From Legionella londiniensis (GTDB lineage: Bacteria; Pseudomonadota; Gammaproteobacteria; Legionellales; Legionellaceae), in NCBI RefSeq assembly GCF_001467825.1, contig NZ_LNYK01000026.1:21385-85384 (forward strand): 64,000 bases of DNA. Direction: 5' to 3'. Numbering within the stretch: the stretch's first letter is position 1; each line of letters begins with the position of its first letter. Positions 19,391 through 28,229 of the stretch are shown in pieces. The translations under genes were made by a program, and so were the position numbers. The notes under the pieces are model-generated. The model was not told the origin of the DNA and searched no databases. It was given only the letters and a program-made list of their open reading frames with translations.

Positions 19391-20914
19391 TCATGAATAA
19401 ATTTTTGGTAACAACTCCCCTGTAAAAAATTTAGGCCCGGATTTGCTGTAATTAAATGCCACTTTAAAGACAGTCCTGGTATCCTGTGCCCTGCCTATTA
19501 TCTGCATGCCAATCGGTATTCCTTGTTTGCTTAATGCAACTGGCACATTAATGACAGGCATCCAATTTAAAATATTAAATGGCATGGTCATTAATACACC
19601 CAACTGTGGATGGTACTGAGTGCCATCAATTTTGATTTTGTCTTTTGTAAAATCATAATCGGCGGGGATATTGGGCGTGACCAGTGTCGGGGCAATAATC
19701 ACGTCATACCCTTTTGCAAACGTTTCATCCACTATCATTTTATACATTAATTTTGCACGTGTTTCCGCTTCCTGACTTTGCTTGCTGCCATATTCCCCTC
19801 TGGCAGCCAGTTTAACAAAATGTGCCGCATAGGAAGTCATGTTGTCTGTTTGATCAGTGTAGTGTTGAAGCATGCCGCCCATCGGACCGCCTAATGCCAT
19901 TTTTCGAAATAATTCATTAAGCTCTTCATCCGACAAACCAAGATTGAGATCAATTTTATCTATTACAGCACCCTGTTTCTTTAATAAATCAATGGCCTGC
20001 TCCATTGCTTCCTGAACTTCCCGGGACGGATTTGCAATCCCTAAACCACCAACATAAGCTATTTTCATACCTTGAATGGAAGGATAGGAGAGCGGGAGTT
20101 TTTTAGTTGGATGCACATTCAATGAATACTTGGTTGGCCCTGAAATGATATTTTCCATTAAGACAAGATCAGCAAATGTTCGTGCCATAGGGCCTGTTCC
20201 CGAGTAATGAGAAAAAGGCATTTCAGTATGAACTTCCCCAAACGCAGGTTTATAACCATAAAGGCCACACAGAGAAGAAGGGATACGGATAGAACCTCCC
20301 ATGTCAGACCCGGTTGCCAAAGTGACATAGCCTGCCGCTAGAGCAGCGCCTGATCCGCCAGAAGAGCCTCCTACCGAGTAGGCCAAATTCCAGGGATTTC
20401 TGGTTACCCCCCATGCTTTGGAATGGGTCGCAAAAGTCAGATAAAACTCGGGAACTGTTGTCTGCATGACTAAAATAGCCCCGGCATCCTTTAACTTCTG
20501 GGTTATGGGATCGGCTTCCTCTTTTACCGGATCATTTTTATGAAGCAATGATCCTTGTGAAACAGGCCAACCCTTATCATAATGCTCGTCTTTTAAGCCG
20601 ACTGTTATTCCTTCCAAAGCGCGATAATTGCCCATCCTATAACGGCTCTCGGCTATTTTAGCTTGCTGTAGAGCTGCGCTAAAAAAAGTTTTGGTGGCCG
20701 CATTGACTTCTTTATTTGTTTTATTAAAAAGATTGATTTGCGCATTTAATACATCCACAGGAGAAATGATTCCATTCTTAAAAAGCTCAATCTGGGTACT
20801 GGCCGGCATAAATGCTAATTCTTCCTGAGTGAAGGAAGCAGCTAACGCCACATCAGATTGAGTTAAAAATAACAGCAGCAGCAAATGTAATCTTAGGCTC
20901 CTGGAATTTGCCAT
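19391..20914 (-). CDS. Exported amidase-signature family hydrolase
   Basis: 507 residues, start at the ATG behind GGAGGTGAT. A signal peptide (ALAASF cleavage region near residue 26) places it outside the cytoplasm, unusual for this mostly cytosolic family. The Ser-cisSer-Lys triad is intact: Lys108 (GLKDEHYDKG), Ser185 in the GGSSGG loop and Ser208 in DMGGSIR. Family members hydrolyse amides, aryl-acylamides or peptide amides; no feature identifies the substrate, and it lacks GatB/GatC neighbours so it is not GatA. Nothing recognisable occupies the 205 bases upstream to 21119. Confidence 0.88.
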   Translation of the reverse strand: MANSRSLRLHLLLLLFLTQSDVALAASFTQEELAFMPASTQIELFKNGIISPVDVLNAQINLFNKTNKEVNAATKTFFSAALQQAKIAESRYRMGNYRALEGITVGLKDEHYDKGWPVSQGSLLHKNDPVKEEADPITQKLKDAGAILVMQTTVPEFYLTFATHSKAWGVTRNPWNLAYSVGGSSGGSGAALAAGYVTLATGSDMGGSIRIPSSLCGLYGYKPAFGEVHTEMPFSHYSGTGPMARTFADLVLMENIISGPTKYSLNVHPTKKLPLSYPSIQGMKIAYVGGLGIANPSREVQEAMEQAIDLLKKQGAVIDKIDLNLGLSDEELNELFRKMALGGPMGGMLQHYTDQTDNMTSYAAHFVKLAARGEYGSKQSQEAETRAKLMYKMIVDETFAKGYDVIIAPTLVTPNIPADYDFTKDKIKIDGTQYHPQLGVLMTMPFNILNWMPVINVPVALSKQGIPIGMQIIGRAQDTRTVFKVAFNYSKSGPKFFTGELLPKIYS

Positions 20915-21119
20915 ATCACCTCCAATGTGTTTTTTAAATCTGGTTGAAAGGATTATCAACGCTCAGTCCCATTTCCTGATAATAAACTTTTGCTACCTCA
21001 TTTGCATCAATTTTTAAAATGAGTCCGTATCATTGCCCTATTTTTGGCAGCAATTATTTTTTGGGACGATTACCGTGTCAGATTAAGTGGAAACTAATTC
21101 ATATAAATCCCCCTCAAAG

Positions 21120-21851
21120 TTAAGTCATAAGATATAAATTAGCTGATTTATCGAGATATTGTTTTACCTGCTTCCAGTTGGGAGCAACCTGACTTAATAA
21201 ACGATAAAACTTATCGCTGTGATTATGTTCAGAATGGTGGCATAGCTCGTGGAGTATCACATAATCAATACATGCTGTCGGTGCTTTAATGAGATGAGTA
21301 TTAAGCGTTATTTTTCCATTAACTGCACAGCTACCCCACCGGGAACGCATCGCTCTTAAATTTATCGTGGGGCGTTCTTTTATCCAAGGGACTGTCAATA
21401 GAAGTTGATCCAATCTTTTGCTAAAAACCCCAAAAGCTTTCTGCTTGTACCAATCTGACAACAATTGGCGTCTATGCCCTATATTCCTTGCTGCAATAAT
21501 TTGAAGTTGACCGCGTACTAATTTGACTTGCGGTTTGGCTTTTGAATCATCAATCACTTTGAGCAAATATTTTTTACCTAGATAGTAATGACTTTCGCCG
21601 CTTATATATTGTCGAGGAGTAATATAATCTTGCTGAGATCTGAATACACGTAATTTGTTATACACCCATTTTGCGCGTTTATTTACAGCCACAATAATTT
21701 CGTCATGAGTTGCGGATGGAGGTGCAAAAACAATAACCTGACAATCAGGTTTGACTTTAATTGTGATGCGGTGGCTTTCTTGTCTTTTGGGTCGAAGCTC
21801 AAAAGGAATTTTATCTATCCCAAATGTAATATAGGTTGCATCTGTAGACAT
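21120..21851 (-). CDS. YgjP/WLM-type zinc metallopeptidase of the restriction island
   Basis: 243 residues with the DUF45 (PF01863) layout. The zinc motif HELCHH (His201, Glu202, His205) is followed by EHNHSDKF supplying the third ligand, and the upstream block RAMRSRWGSC is diagnostic of this family. Genes of this type are often the last gene of type I restriction operons, and here it lies 13 bases behind hsdR. The role is unknown; processing or turnover of the restriction complex is a guess. Confidence 0.85.
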   Translation of the reverse strand: MSTDATYITFGIDKIPFELRPKRQESHRITIKVKPDCQVIVFAPPSATHDEIIVAVNKRAKWVYNKLRVFRSQQDYITPRQYISGESHYYLGKKYLLKVIDDSKAKPQVKLVRGQLQIIAARNIGHRRQLLSDWYKQKAFGVFSKRLDQLLLTVPWIKERPTINLRAMRSRWGSCAVNGKITLNTHLIKAPTACIDYVILHELCHHSEHNHSDKFYRLLSQVAPNWKQVKQYLDKSANLYLMT

Positions 21852-21864
21852 CGATTATCCTTAA

Positions 21865-24800
21865 TCATATTGAAATTAAACCCACACGAACAATTTGAAT
21901 AACTTGTTCAATAATGTTTTTTGCATGTTCCATTCCAAAACCTAATTCTTTACACGCTTTAAAAATAATAGGTAATAATTTTTTCCGAATGTCTGCTTCT
22001 GTATTTTGTTGATTCAAAGAATGTTCCGCAATCGAAATATTAATTAATTCGTCCGCAGTAAAAGCAAGATCAATCCATTTTTTTTGCTCTTCTTCTGTGA
22101 GAGTTGCAAAAGAAACGGGAAGTTGAAGCTTGAATACGCCATAATAAGCTTGCGCATGGTGATTATCAGAAAAATCCGCTGGAATTTCCTTTAGTTTTCT
22201 GTTTAGCACATCATGTTCAAATTCTTGAAATAGTAAATATTGTTTTAATGGATGTTCAAATAGCTCATCTGCCTCTTTTATGGCTATTTTTAAAAGTTCT
22301 GAGAATGTTTCTTGAGCATAAGGATCATCTCTTAAATCCTGTTCAATCATTTTAGCGATGCGTGTTTTTATGATATCTGTTTCATTTCTTGTTTTTTCTT
22401 CATTCCATTCTTCGGGGCGTTCTTGATGTCCCATTTTGCCAACTTCATATACACCTTCTGGCTCTTTAATTTGCACACCAACAACATGTTTATCCATAAG
22501 CTTTTTTACAAGCTCAGCGTATTTGTCATATATAATGATTTCACCTGCATCGAGTTTTGCAATTTGGCGCAGGCTGGTGAATTGTTTTAATGTTTCTTTA
22601 TAGTGAGTACGTTGGGCATCAGTAATACTTTTGTCTTCAAAAAAGCTATCAGACTGTAAAGCAACTTTGAGGCAATTCGCAAATTCACTCAGTGCATCGT
22701 AGAAATCCTCTCTAACTTTCAGATTTGTATCGACGAGATCGCCATCAACTTCTTGTATTTTGGGGATAAGTACTTGCCTTAGTTGTTCAAAATCCCCTTT
22801 GTTTTTAACTTCTTTGAAGATTTGCCATAATGCATCATAGAGCAGGGGAAGACGTTTATATTCACTAGACATTTGGTGATATAAACCATCTAGATCGGTA
22901 ATGTCATAACCTTGTTGTGTTCTGGATGCTAAATCCTGATATTTGGCAATAGTGGTATCAAGCTCTTTAAGGATTCCTCTATAATCAATCAATAATCCAA
23001 ATTTTTTCTTTTCATGTAATCGGTTAACACGAGCAATAGCCTGAATTAAATTATGCTCTTTGAGCTGCTTATCAATATAAAGCACCGTATTTCGCGGTTC
23101 ATCAAAACCGGTAAGCAGCTTATCAACAACAATAATTATTTTTAAATCCTCATCATTGGCAAAACGCTCTATGACTTGTCGTGTGTACTCACGTTCATCT
23201 TGATTACCAACATTATCTTTCCACCATTTTGTTACTTCTGGAATTTTAGACTCATCAACTTCCACGTTTCCTTCTCTGGTATCAGGAGGTGACATCACGA
23301 CAGCTGATTCAAATAATCCAACTTCATCTAAATATTTTTTGTAGCGAATAGCGGACAGTTTGCTATCACAAGCAATTTGTCCTTTTAAGCCCTCATCAAT
23401 ATTTTTTACAAAATGGTGCGCTATATCCAGAGCAACAAGCTCAATTCGATTTTCAGAGCGGTAGATTTCGCCTTTTTTGGCATATTTTTTCTTTAAATCA
23501 GCCCTTTGATCCTCAGAAAGTTCCTCAGTTATTCGTTCAAACCAAGAGTCAATTGCGCGGTCATTGACCATGAGCTCAGGACGTCTTTCTTCGTATAAAA
23601 GAGGTGTCACCATTTTATCTTCTACTGCACGCTGCATGGTATAAGCGTGGATGATAGACCCAAATTTATTCGTTGTTTTATCTTCTTTAAGCAAAGGCGT
23701 ACCTGTAAAGGCAATGAAGGCAGCATTGGGCAAGGCCTGTTTCATGCGAATATAATTTTCCCCGCCTTGTGAGCGGTGGCCTTCGTCCACTAAAACGACA
23801 ATATCACGACTTAAATTCTTGCATTGTGGCAGCTTGGCCGCGGTATTAAATTTTTGAATGAGAGAAAAAATAACACGTTCAGTGCCTTTGCTGATTTGCT
23901 CCGCCAGCCGTCTACCGGATGTGGCTTTTGCATTTGAAAATTCTGTTTTTCCAGAAAATTCACCACCAGAATGAAAGGTATTAGATAATTGTCTTTCCAG
24001 ATCGACGCGATCAGTGACGACAACGATGCGACATTGTTTCAAACTGTCATGCAAAATAAGCGCGCGCGATAAAAAGACCATCGTTAGCGATTTACCAGAA
24101 CCAGTCGTATGCCATATAACGCCACCTTCTCGCCCACCATCAGGGCGAGAACTGTTAATTCGTTCAATCAGCCGTTGGATACCAAAGAACTGTTGATATC
24201 GTGCAACGATTTTCCCGGCTTTCTTGTCAAATAACATGAAATAACGAGTGATATCGAGCAATCGTTGGGGTGATAATAAACCGATAAGCAGTTTATCCTG
24301 TCCTGTTACAGCTAATTGTCCTTGCGAGATGAGTTTTTCAAACCAAGCTCTATCTATTGCTCGCCGATGGTTAAAAAAGCCGTCTATTTGTTGAGGGGTA
24401 AGGGCTAAATTTTTAATTTGATTGAATTGATTCTCGTCTATATCTTCATCTCGCCAAGTTGCCCAAAATTTTTTATCTGTGCCCTGTGTTGCATATAAGC
24501 CATCAACGCCATTAATGGATAATAAAAGCTGGCTATAAGCGAATAACTGAGGGATTTCACTTAAACGCTGGTTACGCAGATGTTGTGATATCCCTTCCTC
24601 AATGGTTGGACCTTTCTTCCCATCAGGACGTTTCGCTTCGATGACCGCGAGTGGTAAGCCATTAACGAAGCAAACGATATCAGGACAACGGGTTTGTGCG
24701 CCACCTGCACCTAAAACAGAATATTCCTCTGTAAATAAAAAACTATTATTTTTGATATCATGCCAATCAATCAGCGGAATAGTCGGATTTATTTTTTTAC

Positions 24801-25137
24801 CGCCAACAAATTCAGTGACAGTAATTCCATATAAGATGTGGTTATATATCCGCTCATTTGCTTTGGTTAATCCCTCATTTAATGCGGGAGTGGTAATTTC
24901 TGCAACAATAGCATCAATTGACTTGTCTGAAAGGGGGTATTCTTTTCCTGCATATATAAAGCGGCGTTTTCTTAATACTTCATACAACACGGTTGTTAAG
25001 ACAACTTCACTGGGCTTGTTATCACGTGCTATTAGCGCTTGGTCTGGGGACAAAAACGTCCAACCTAAATTATTCAATACAACCAATGCGGGTATTTTTG
25101 CGCTGTATTCTTCTTGGAAGCGAGGTAATTGGGTCAT
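21865..25137 (-). CDS. hsdR: Type I restriction enzyme R (endonuclease/translocase) subunit
   Basis: 1090 residues. The N-terminal nuclease domain has the PD-(D/E)xK signature with Glu167 and Lys169 (VIEAKRPDGK). The SF2 translocase follows, with Walker A TTGSGKS (Lys349), motif II as DEGH, and motif III AFTGTPL. The C-terminal helical part binds the HsdM/HsdS core. The start is placed at MTQLPRF, giving a 4-base ATGA overlap with the upstream AlbA_2 gene; the longer frame start would intrude 24 bases further. All key residues are intact, so it should cut unmodified DNA when complexed. Confidence 0.95.
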   Translation of the reverse strand: MTQLPRFQEEYSAKIPALVVLNNLGWTFLSPDQALIARDNKPSEVVLTTVLYEVLRKRRFIYAGKEYPLSDKSIDAIVAEITTPALNEGLTKANERIYNHILYGITVTEFVGGKKINPTIPLIDWHDIKNNSFLFTEEYSVLGAGGAQTRCPDIVCFVNGLPLAVIEAKRPDGKKGPTIEEGISQHLRNQRLSEIPQLFAYSQLLLSINGVDGLYATQGTDKKFWATWRDEDIDENQFNQIKNLALTPQQIDGFFNHRRAIDRAWFEKLISQGQLAVTGQDKLLIGLLSPQRLLDITRYFMLFDKKAGKIVARYQQFFGIQRLIERINSSRPDGGREGGVIWHTTGSGKSLTMVFLSRALILHDSLKQCRIVVVTDRVDLERQLSNTFHSGGEFSGKTEFSNAKATSGRRLAEQISKGTERVIFSLIQKFNTAAKLPQCKNLSRDIVVLVDEGHRSQGGENYIRMKQALPNAAFIAFTGTPLLKEDKTTNKFGSIIHAYTMQRAVEDKMVTPLLYEERRPELMVNDRAIDSWFERITEELSEDQRADLKKKYAKKGEIYRSENRIELVALDIAHHFVKNIDEGLKGQIACDSKLSAIRYKKYLDEVGLFESAVVMSPPDTREGNVEVDESKIPEVTKWWKDNVGNQDEREYTRQVIERFANDEDLKIIIVVDKLLTGFDEPRNTVLYIDKQLKEHNLIQAIARVNRLHEKKKFGLLIDYRGILKELDTTIAKYQDLASRTQQGYDITDLDGLYHQMSSEYKRLPLLYDALWQIFKEVKNKGDFEQLRQVLIPKIQEVDGDLVDTNLKVREDFYDALSEFANCLKVALQSDSFFEDKSITDAQRTHYKETLKQFTSLRQIAKLDAGEIIIYDKYAELVKKLMDKHVVGVQIKEPEGVYEVGKMGHQERPEEWNEEKTRNETDIIKTRIAKMIEQDLRDDPYAQETFSELLKIAIKEADELFEHPLKQYLLFQEFEHDVLNRKLKEIPADFSDNHHAQAYYGVFKLQLPVSFATLTEEEQKKWIDLAFTADELINISIAEHSLNQQNTEADIRKKLLPIIFKACKELGFGMEHAKNIIEQVIQIVRVGLISI

Positions 25138-26774
25138 AGTTGCCCCTTGTTTTTTAACCACTGCCTTCCTTTCTCTGTGATAGCGTAAGCTTGATTTGGA
25201 TGATTTCGTACCTCTGGATGGGTATACGTTATCAAACCCTCGTCACACATAGGTATAAGTTGTTTCGTTTTTAAAGCACTCGCGTTTCTATTAAGAATAG
25301 TCGCCATTTGATCGGCAGAATACGAATGATGTAGGCATAACTTCAAAATGACAGGCCTTATATGACGAGATTTTGGAGTCAATCGTTCAATTTCCTCTCG
25401 CAAAGCATCAGGTAAGTGACTACTATTTGCATCGAGGTCACTACTATTTCGATTGAGGTCATTACTATTTGCCATGAGGTTACTATCATTTCTATTGAGC
25501 TCATCTTTATTTTGATGCTCAGGAGGATGATAGCTCATCAGCAAATGGGTTGGTTTATAATAGGTATTACGTCCACTTCCACCTTTTTCAATCAAATGGT
25601 ACTGTTGCCAGAGGCGACCAAGTACTTTGCTTGCTGCCAGCGTATCTAGGTCTGTAATCGCTCGCAGCGCACCATTGTCAATGGCTCCCACTTCTCTAAT
25701 TAAGACCAACGCTTTGGCTTCATCGGAACTTAAATTCAAATCTCTAAACTGCTTTAACCAAAGCAATTGCTCTTCGTTCATGAGCTGATGGACATGATAA
25801 TCTCGATGCATCACTGCATTAACAATCGCTTCGCGAATCACTTTTTGAGGTAAGAAAGGCTGATCAGAGCGTTGTAGCTGTCCCTCTTCTAAACGAAAAT
25901 AGCGAGGCATGTCATCTAATATCACATTTTCAAGTTTAGGAATAAGGGTTAATAATGGTTCTCGCAGATCAAGAGAATACTGAAACCGTTGTTCTGGATC
26001 TTCTACCCATTCAGTGCCAGCAACTCGAACATAATCTACACGCACAGCGGGTAGTAATCTGCGTAAAGAAAGTGTTTTTCCAAATAAAAGTAACCCGGAA
26101 ATATTGGGGATATACTCGCCGCCATGTTTTTTAACAACACGCAAAGCACGCAATAATCCTAAATCATCAGCTTGTAATTCTTCGGCATTAGGTCGAACTT
26201 TTGCACGTAGTTTTCGATATAGGGCAATAGCATTTTCATCCAAATCATCGAGCGTGGTATCCGGTAAAATAATTTGTTCATAGCTCGTGCCAGCCTTTGC
26301 TATTAAAATAGGCTCTAGTTCTTTTTCGGTGCATTCATAATCACCGTTTGCACCGCGTCGCCAAACGCCCGTTTTACGCTTGTTATGTTTATCAGGTTTT
26401 CCAATAAAACGGCATGGTTTTGCATTAGGTTCAAGTTCATGGACAAAAACACCAATAACTGATTTGCCATCAAATTTTTCATGCTTACATTCAATGCGGA
26501 TGGAATGTTCAAACTGTGTGCGACAATTATTTTGCAGCTCACCTAATAATTTGTCGATATTATCAACACCGCTAACCCAATGTGTGCTATGTTCAGAGTC
26601 TGGTTCAGCAATACCAAGAAGCAGCCAGCCGCCTCCTAAACCGGGTTCGTTTGCAAAAGCACAAATAGTTTGCATGATTGAGTAACCAATATCACTTGCG
26701 TATTTGGCTTCGATGCGTTGGTGCTCATCGAGTTGGATGAGTTCTTCAAATATTTCTCTTACATTCCAATTCAT
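25134..26774 (-). CDS. AlbA_2 (Schlafen-type) DNA-binding/ATPase-fold protein with an internal deletion
   Basis: 546 residues. Residues 10-150 form the AlbA_2 domain (RIEAKYASDIGYSIMQTICAFAN). Residues 170-330 resemble the RecG-like putative regulator architecture, ending in the N box of a HATPase_c_4 domain (REAIVNAVMHRDY). At about residue 330-331 the sequence jumps straight into LMNEEQLLWLKQF, which in relatives lies after the ATP-lid region; the GHKL ATP lid and G boxes are absent. A linker of two near-repeats of 14 residues (about 426-453) precedes a winged-helix C-terminus. Genes like this commonly sit between hsdS and hsdR; proposed roles are regulatory. ATP binding is probably lost here. 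Family membership is firm, function is not. Confidence 0.75.
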   Translation of the reverse strand: MNWNVREIFEELIQLDEHQRIEAKYASDIGYSIMQTICAFANEPGLGGGWLLLGIAEPDSEHSTHWVSGVDNIDKLLGELQNNCRTQFEHSIRIECKHEKFDGKSVIGVFVHELEPNAKPCRFIGKPDKHNKRKTGVWRRGANGDYECTEKELEPILIAKAGTSYEQIILPDTTLDDLDENAIALYRKLRAKVRPNAEELQADDLGLLRALRVVKKHGGEYIPNISGLLLFGKTLSLRRLLPAVRVDYVRVAGTEWVEDPEQRFQYSLDLREPLLTLIPKLENVILDDMPRYFRLEEGQLQRSDQPFLPQKVIREAIVNAVMHRDYHVHQLMNEEQLLWLKQFRDLNLSSDEAKALVLIREVGAIDNGALRAITDLDTLAASKVLGRLWQQYHLIEKGGSGRNTYYKPTHLLMSYHPPEHQNKDELNRNDSNLMANSNDLNRNSSDLDANSSHLPDALREEIERLTPKSRHIRPVILKLCLHHSYSADQMATILNRNASALKTKQLIPMCDEGLITYTHPEVRNHPNQAYAITEKGRQWLKNKGQL

Positions 26775-26832
26775 TCATAGTCTCTTACAATTTTATTAAT
26801 TTCACGCCAGTGATTTTGTAATACAATAATTT

Positions 26833-27065
26833 TCATTTTTTATCTTTTGGAGGACAAGGATCATTGCCATAGCTATTTCCTCTGCGTATTTTCCCATCTT
26901 GCCCATGAATCTTTGTATCCAACTTTTGATTTCGAGCTATATTTTAGCAATCTTAATCGCTTCAGCTTGAGTTTTAGTAACCTTGGTGGCTTTGCTATTA
27001 CCTTCACCTTTTACAGCCCATCCATTGGAATGTTTGACAACATATTGATTTTTTCCTTTGCTCAT
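26833..27065 (-). pseudogene. DUF2188 small protein gene broken by a single-base frameshift
   Basis: Read on the minus strand from ATG 27065 (GGAGG upstream), the frame gives MSKGKNQYVVKHSNGWAVKG and a DUF2188-type continuation, ending at a TAG (26937-26939) after 42 codons. Shifting frame at about 26940-26946 restores the rest of the family: IARNQ, IHGQDGKIR and the C-terminal SYGNDPCPPKDKK, stopping at 26833. One missing base in the GCTAAAATATAGC stretch explains everything. DUF2188 proteins of about 75 residues often lie within type I restriction operons, which fits the spot between hsdS and the AlbA_2 gene. Either a real pseudogene or a sequencing error in an A/T-rich run. Confidence 0.85.
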
Positions 27066-27083
27066 AAAAACCTCCTTGTTAAT

Positions 27084-28229
27084 TCACACTTGTACTCTTC
27101 GTTTTCCTGTTAATAATTGTTGCATAAGGGCTTTTTTTTCTTGTTGCAAACAATGCAGTTTTTGCTTGATATTTTCGATTTCTCTATCAGTGATAGAAAG
27201 TACAGAAGTGATTTTTTGCTGCTCTTCGAAGCTGGTTGGAAAATAAACGATTAGATTCTCTAAGTCTTTTTTCTGGATATTAGGTAAACCCGATCCAACG
27301 CGAAGCCGCATAATTTTGTTTTCATTAAATTTGAGGAGCTGATAAGTAGTCTGTATTGGTAATTTCAAATCACTTAAAGCATAACAATGTCCACCACACC
27401 AGAAATCATTTTTCTGATATGAGACATATCCACAAGAGTTTCCACCTTCACTTATTGTAATAGCGTCACCAGACCAGTTCGCTACATCATTATATCCAGA
27501 AGGTGCGATGCCTCCATTTATCACTGGGTATCTTCCACTCTCGTTTAAAGTGTTTCTATTTAACTGTTGGCCTTTTGAAATTCTTACTAGTTTTTTAAGT
27601 GGGGAATGTTGCCATTTTTCAATTTCTACAAATCGTTTTTTCCCAGTAAGCAACTGTTGCATTAACGCTTTTTTCTGTTGTTCGCTGTTGGCTAATAATT
27701 TTTCGGTGGTGGTGATGGCTTTGTCCCATGTTGATAGGATTTGGGCGATTTTTTTTTGTTCGTTTTTGGGAGGTAACATGATCTCAAACGATTTAATTTT
27801 TTGTAGGGTTAATCTTGTGATAGCCTGCCCTGCCATTTCATCTTTAATCATTGATTGACACTTTGGTGAAAGAAGAGTTTGCAAAAGAAATTTATTAGAA
27901 GTAAATTCTGGATTTGCACGAATAACAGCTACGCTAGATAGTAAACTAAATTCTTCGTTTAATTCATTTAAAGCTGCATTTCCTGTATTGGCTCCATCCT
28001 TAGTAAGAAGCAGGTCACCATATTTAACTGGACATCTCTTGTGAATTAATTCATGCTCTTCCGCTGAAATGTAAGAAATATCGTTTAAATCCATTTTACC
28101 GAAGCGAATATTCTTTGAGGTTATGTACTTGTATGGGCCAGCTTTTGACTTTGGTGAGAAATGAGTTCCATCTAAAATCAAGCTTGTTACTTCATCAAGT
28201 TTTTTCTTTTTCCACCCATTAGGCACCAT
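27084..28229 (-). CDS. hsdS: Type I restriction-modification specificity subunit
   Basis: 381 residues with two target-recognition domains (about 1-150 and 205-345), each followed by a helical spacer. The two spacers share the near-identical segment KKALMQQLLTGK (mid-protein and C-terminal), the normal internal repeat that gives HsdS its pseudo-symmetry and sets spacing between the two half-sites. The first 11 bases overlap the end of hsdM. It directs the methylase and nuclease to a bipartite DNA sequence that cannot be predicted from sequence alone. Confidence 0.93.
   Translation of the reverse strand: MVPNGWKKKKLDEVTSLILDGTHFSPKSKAGPYKYITSKNIRFGKMDLNDISYISAEEHELIHKRCPVKYGDLLLTKDGANTGNAALNELNEEFSLLSSVAVIRANPEFTSNKFLLQTLLSPKCQSMIKDEMAGQAITRLTLQKIKSFEIMLPPKNEQKKIAQILSTWDKAITTTEKLLANSEQQKKALMQQLLTGKKRFVEIEKWQHSPLKKLVRISKGQQLNRNTLNESGRYPVINGGIAPSGYNDVANWSGDAITISEGGNSCGYVSYQKNDFWCGGHCYALSDLKLPIQTTYQLLKFNENKIMRLRVGSGLPNIQKKDLENLIVYFPTSFEEQQKITSVLSITDREIENIKQKLHCLQQEKKALMQQLLTGKRRVQV

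Noticed and set aside
21040..21120. Possible second attachment site matching the tRNA-Pro 3' end, left of the restriction genes
   Set aside because: Only a six-base match (GGGACG) was seen, which is expected by chance.
26847..27113. A rightward 88-codon frame between hsdS and the AlbA_2 gene
   Set aside because: It is the antisense of the frameshifted DUF2188 gene, whose reading on the minus strand explains the sequence.
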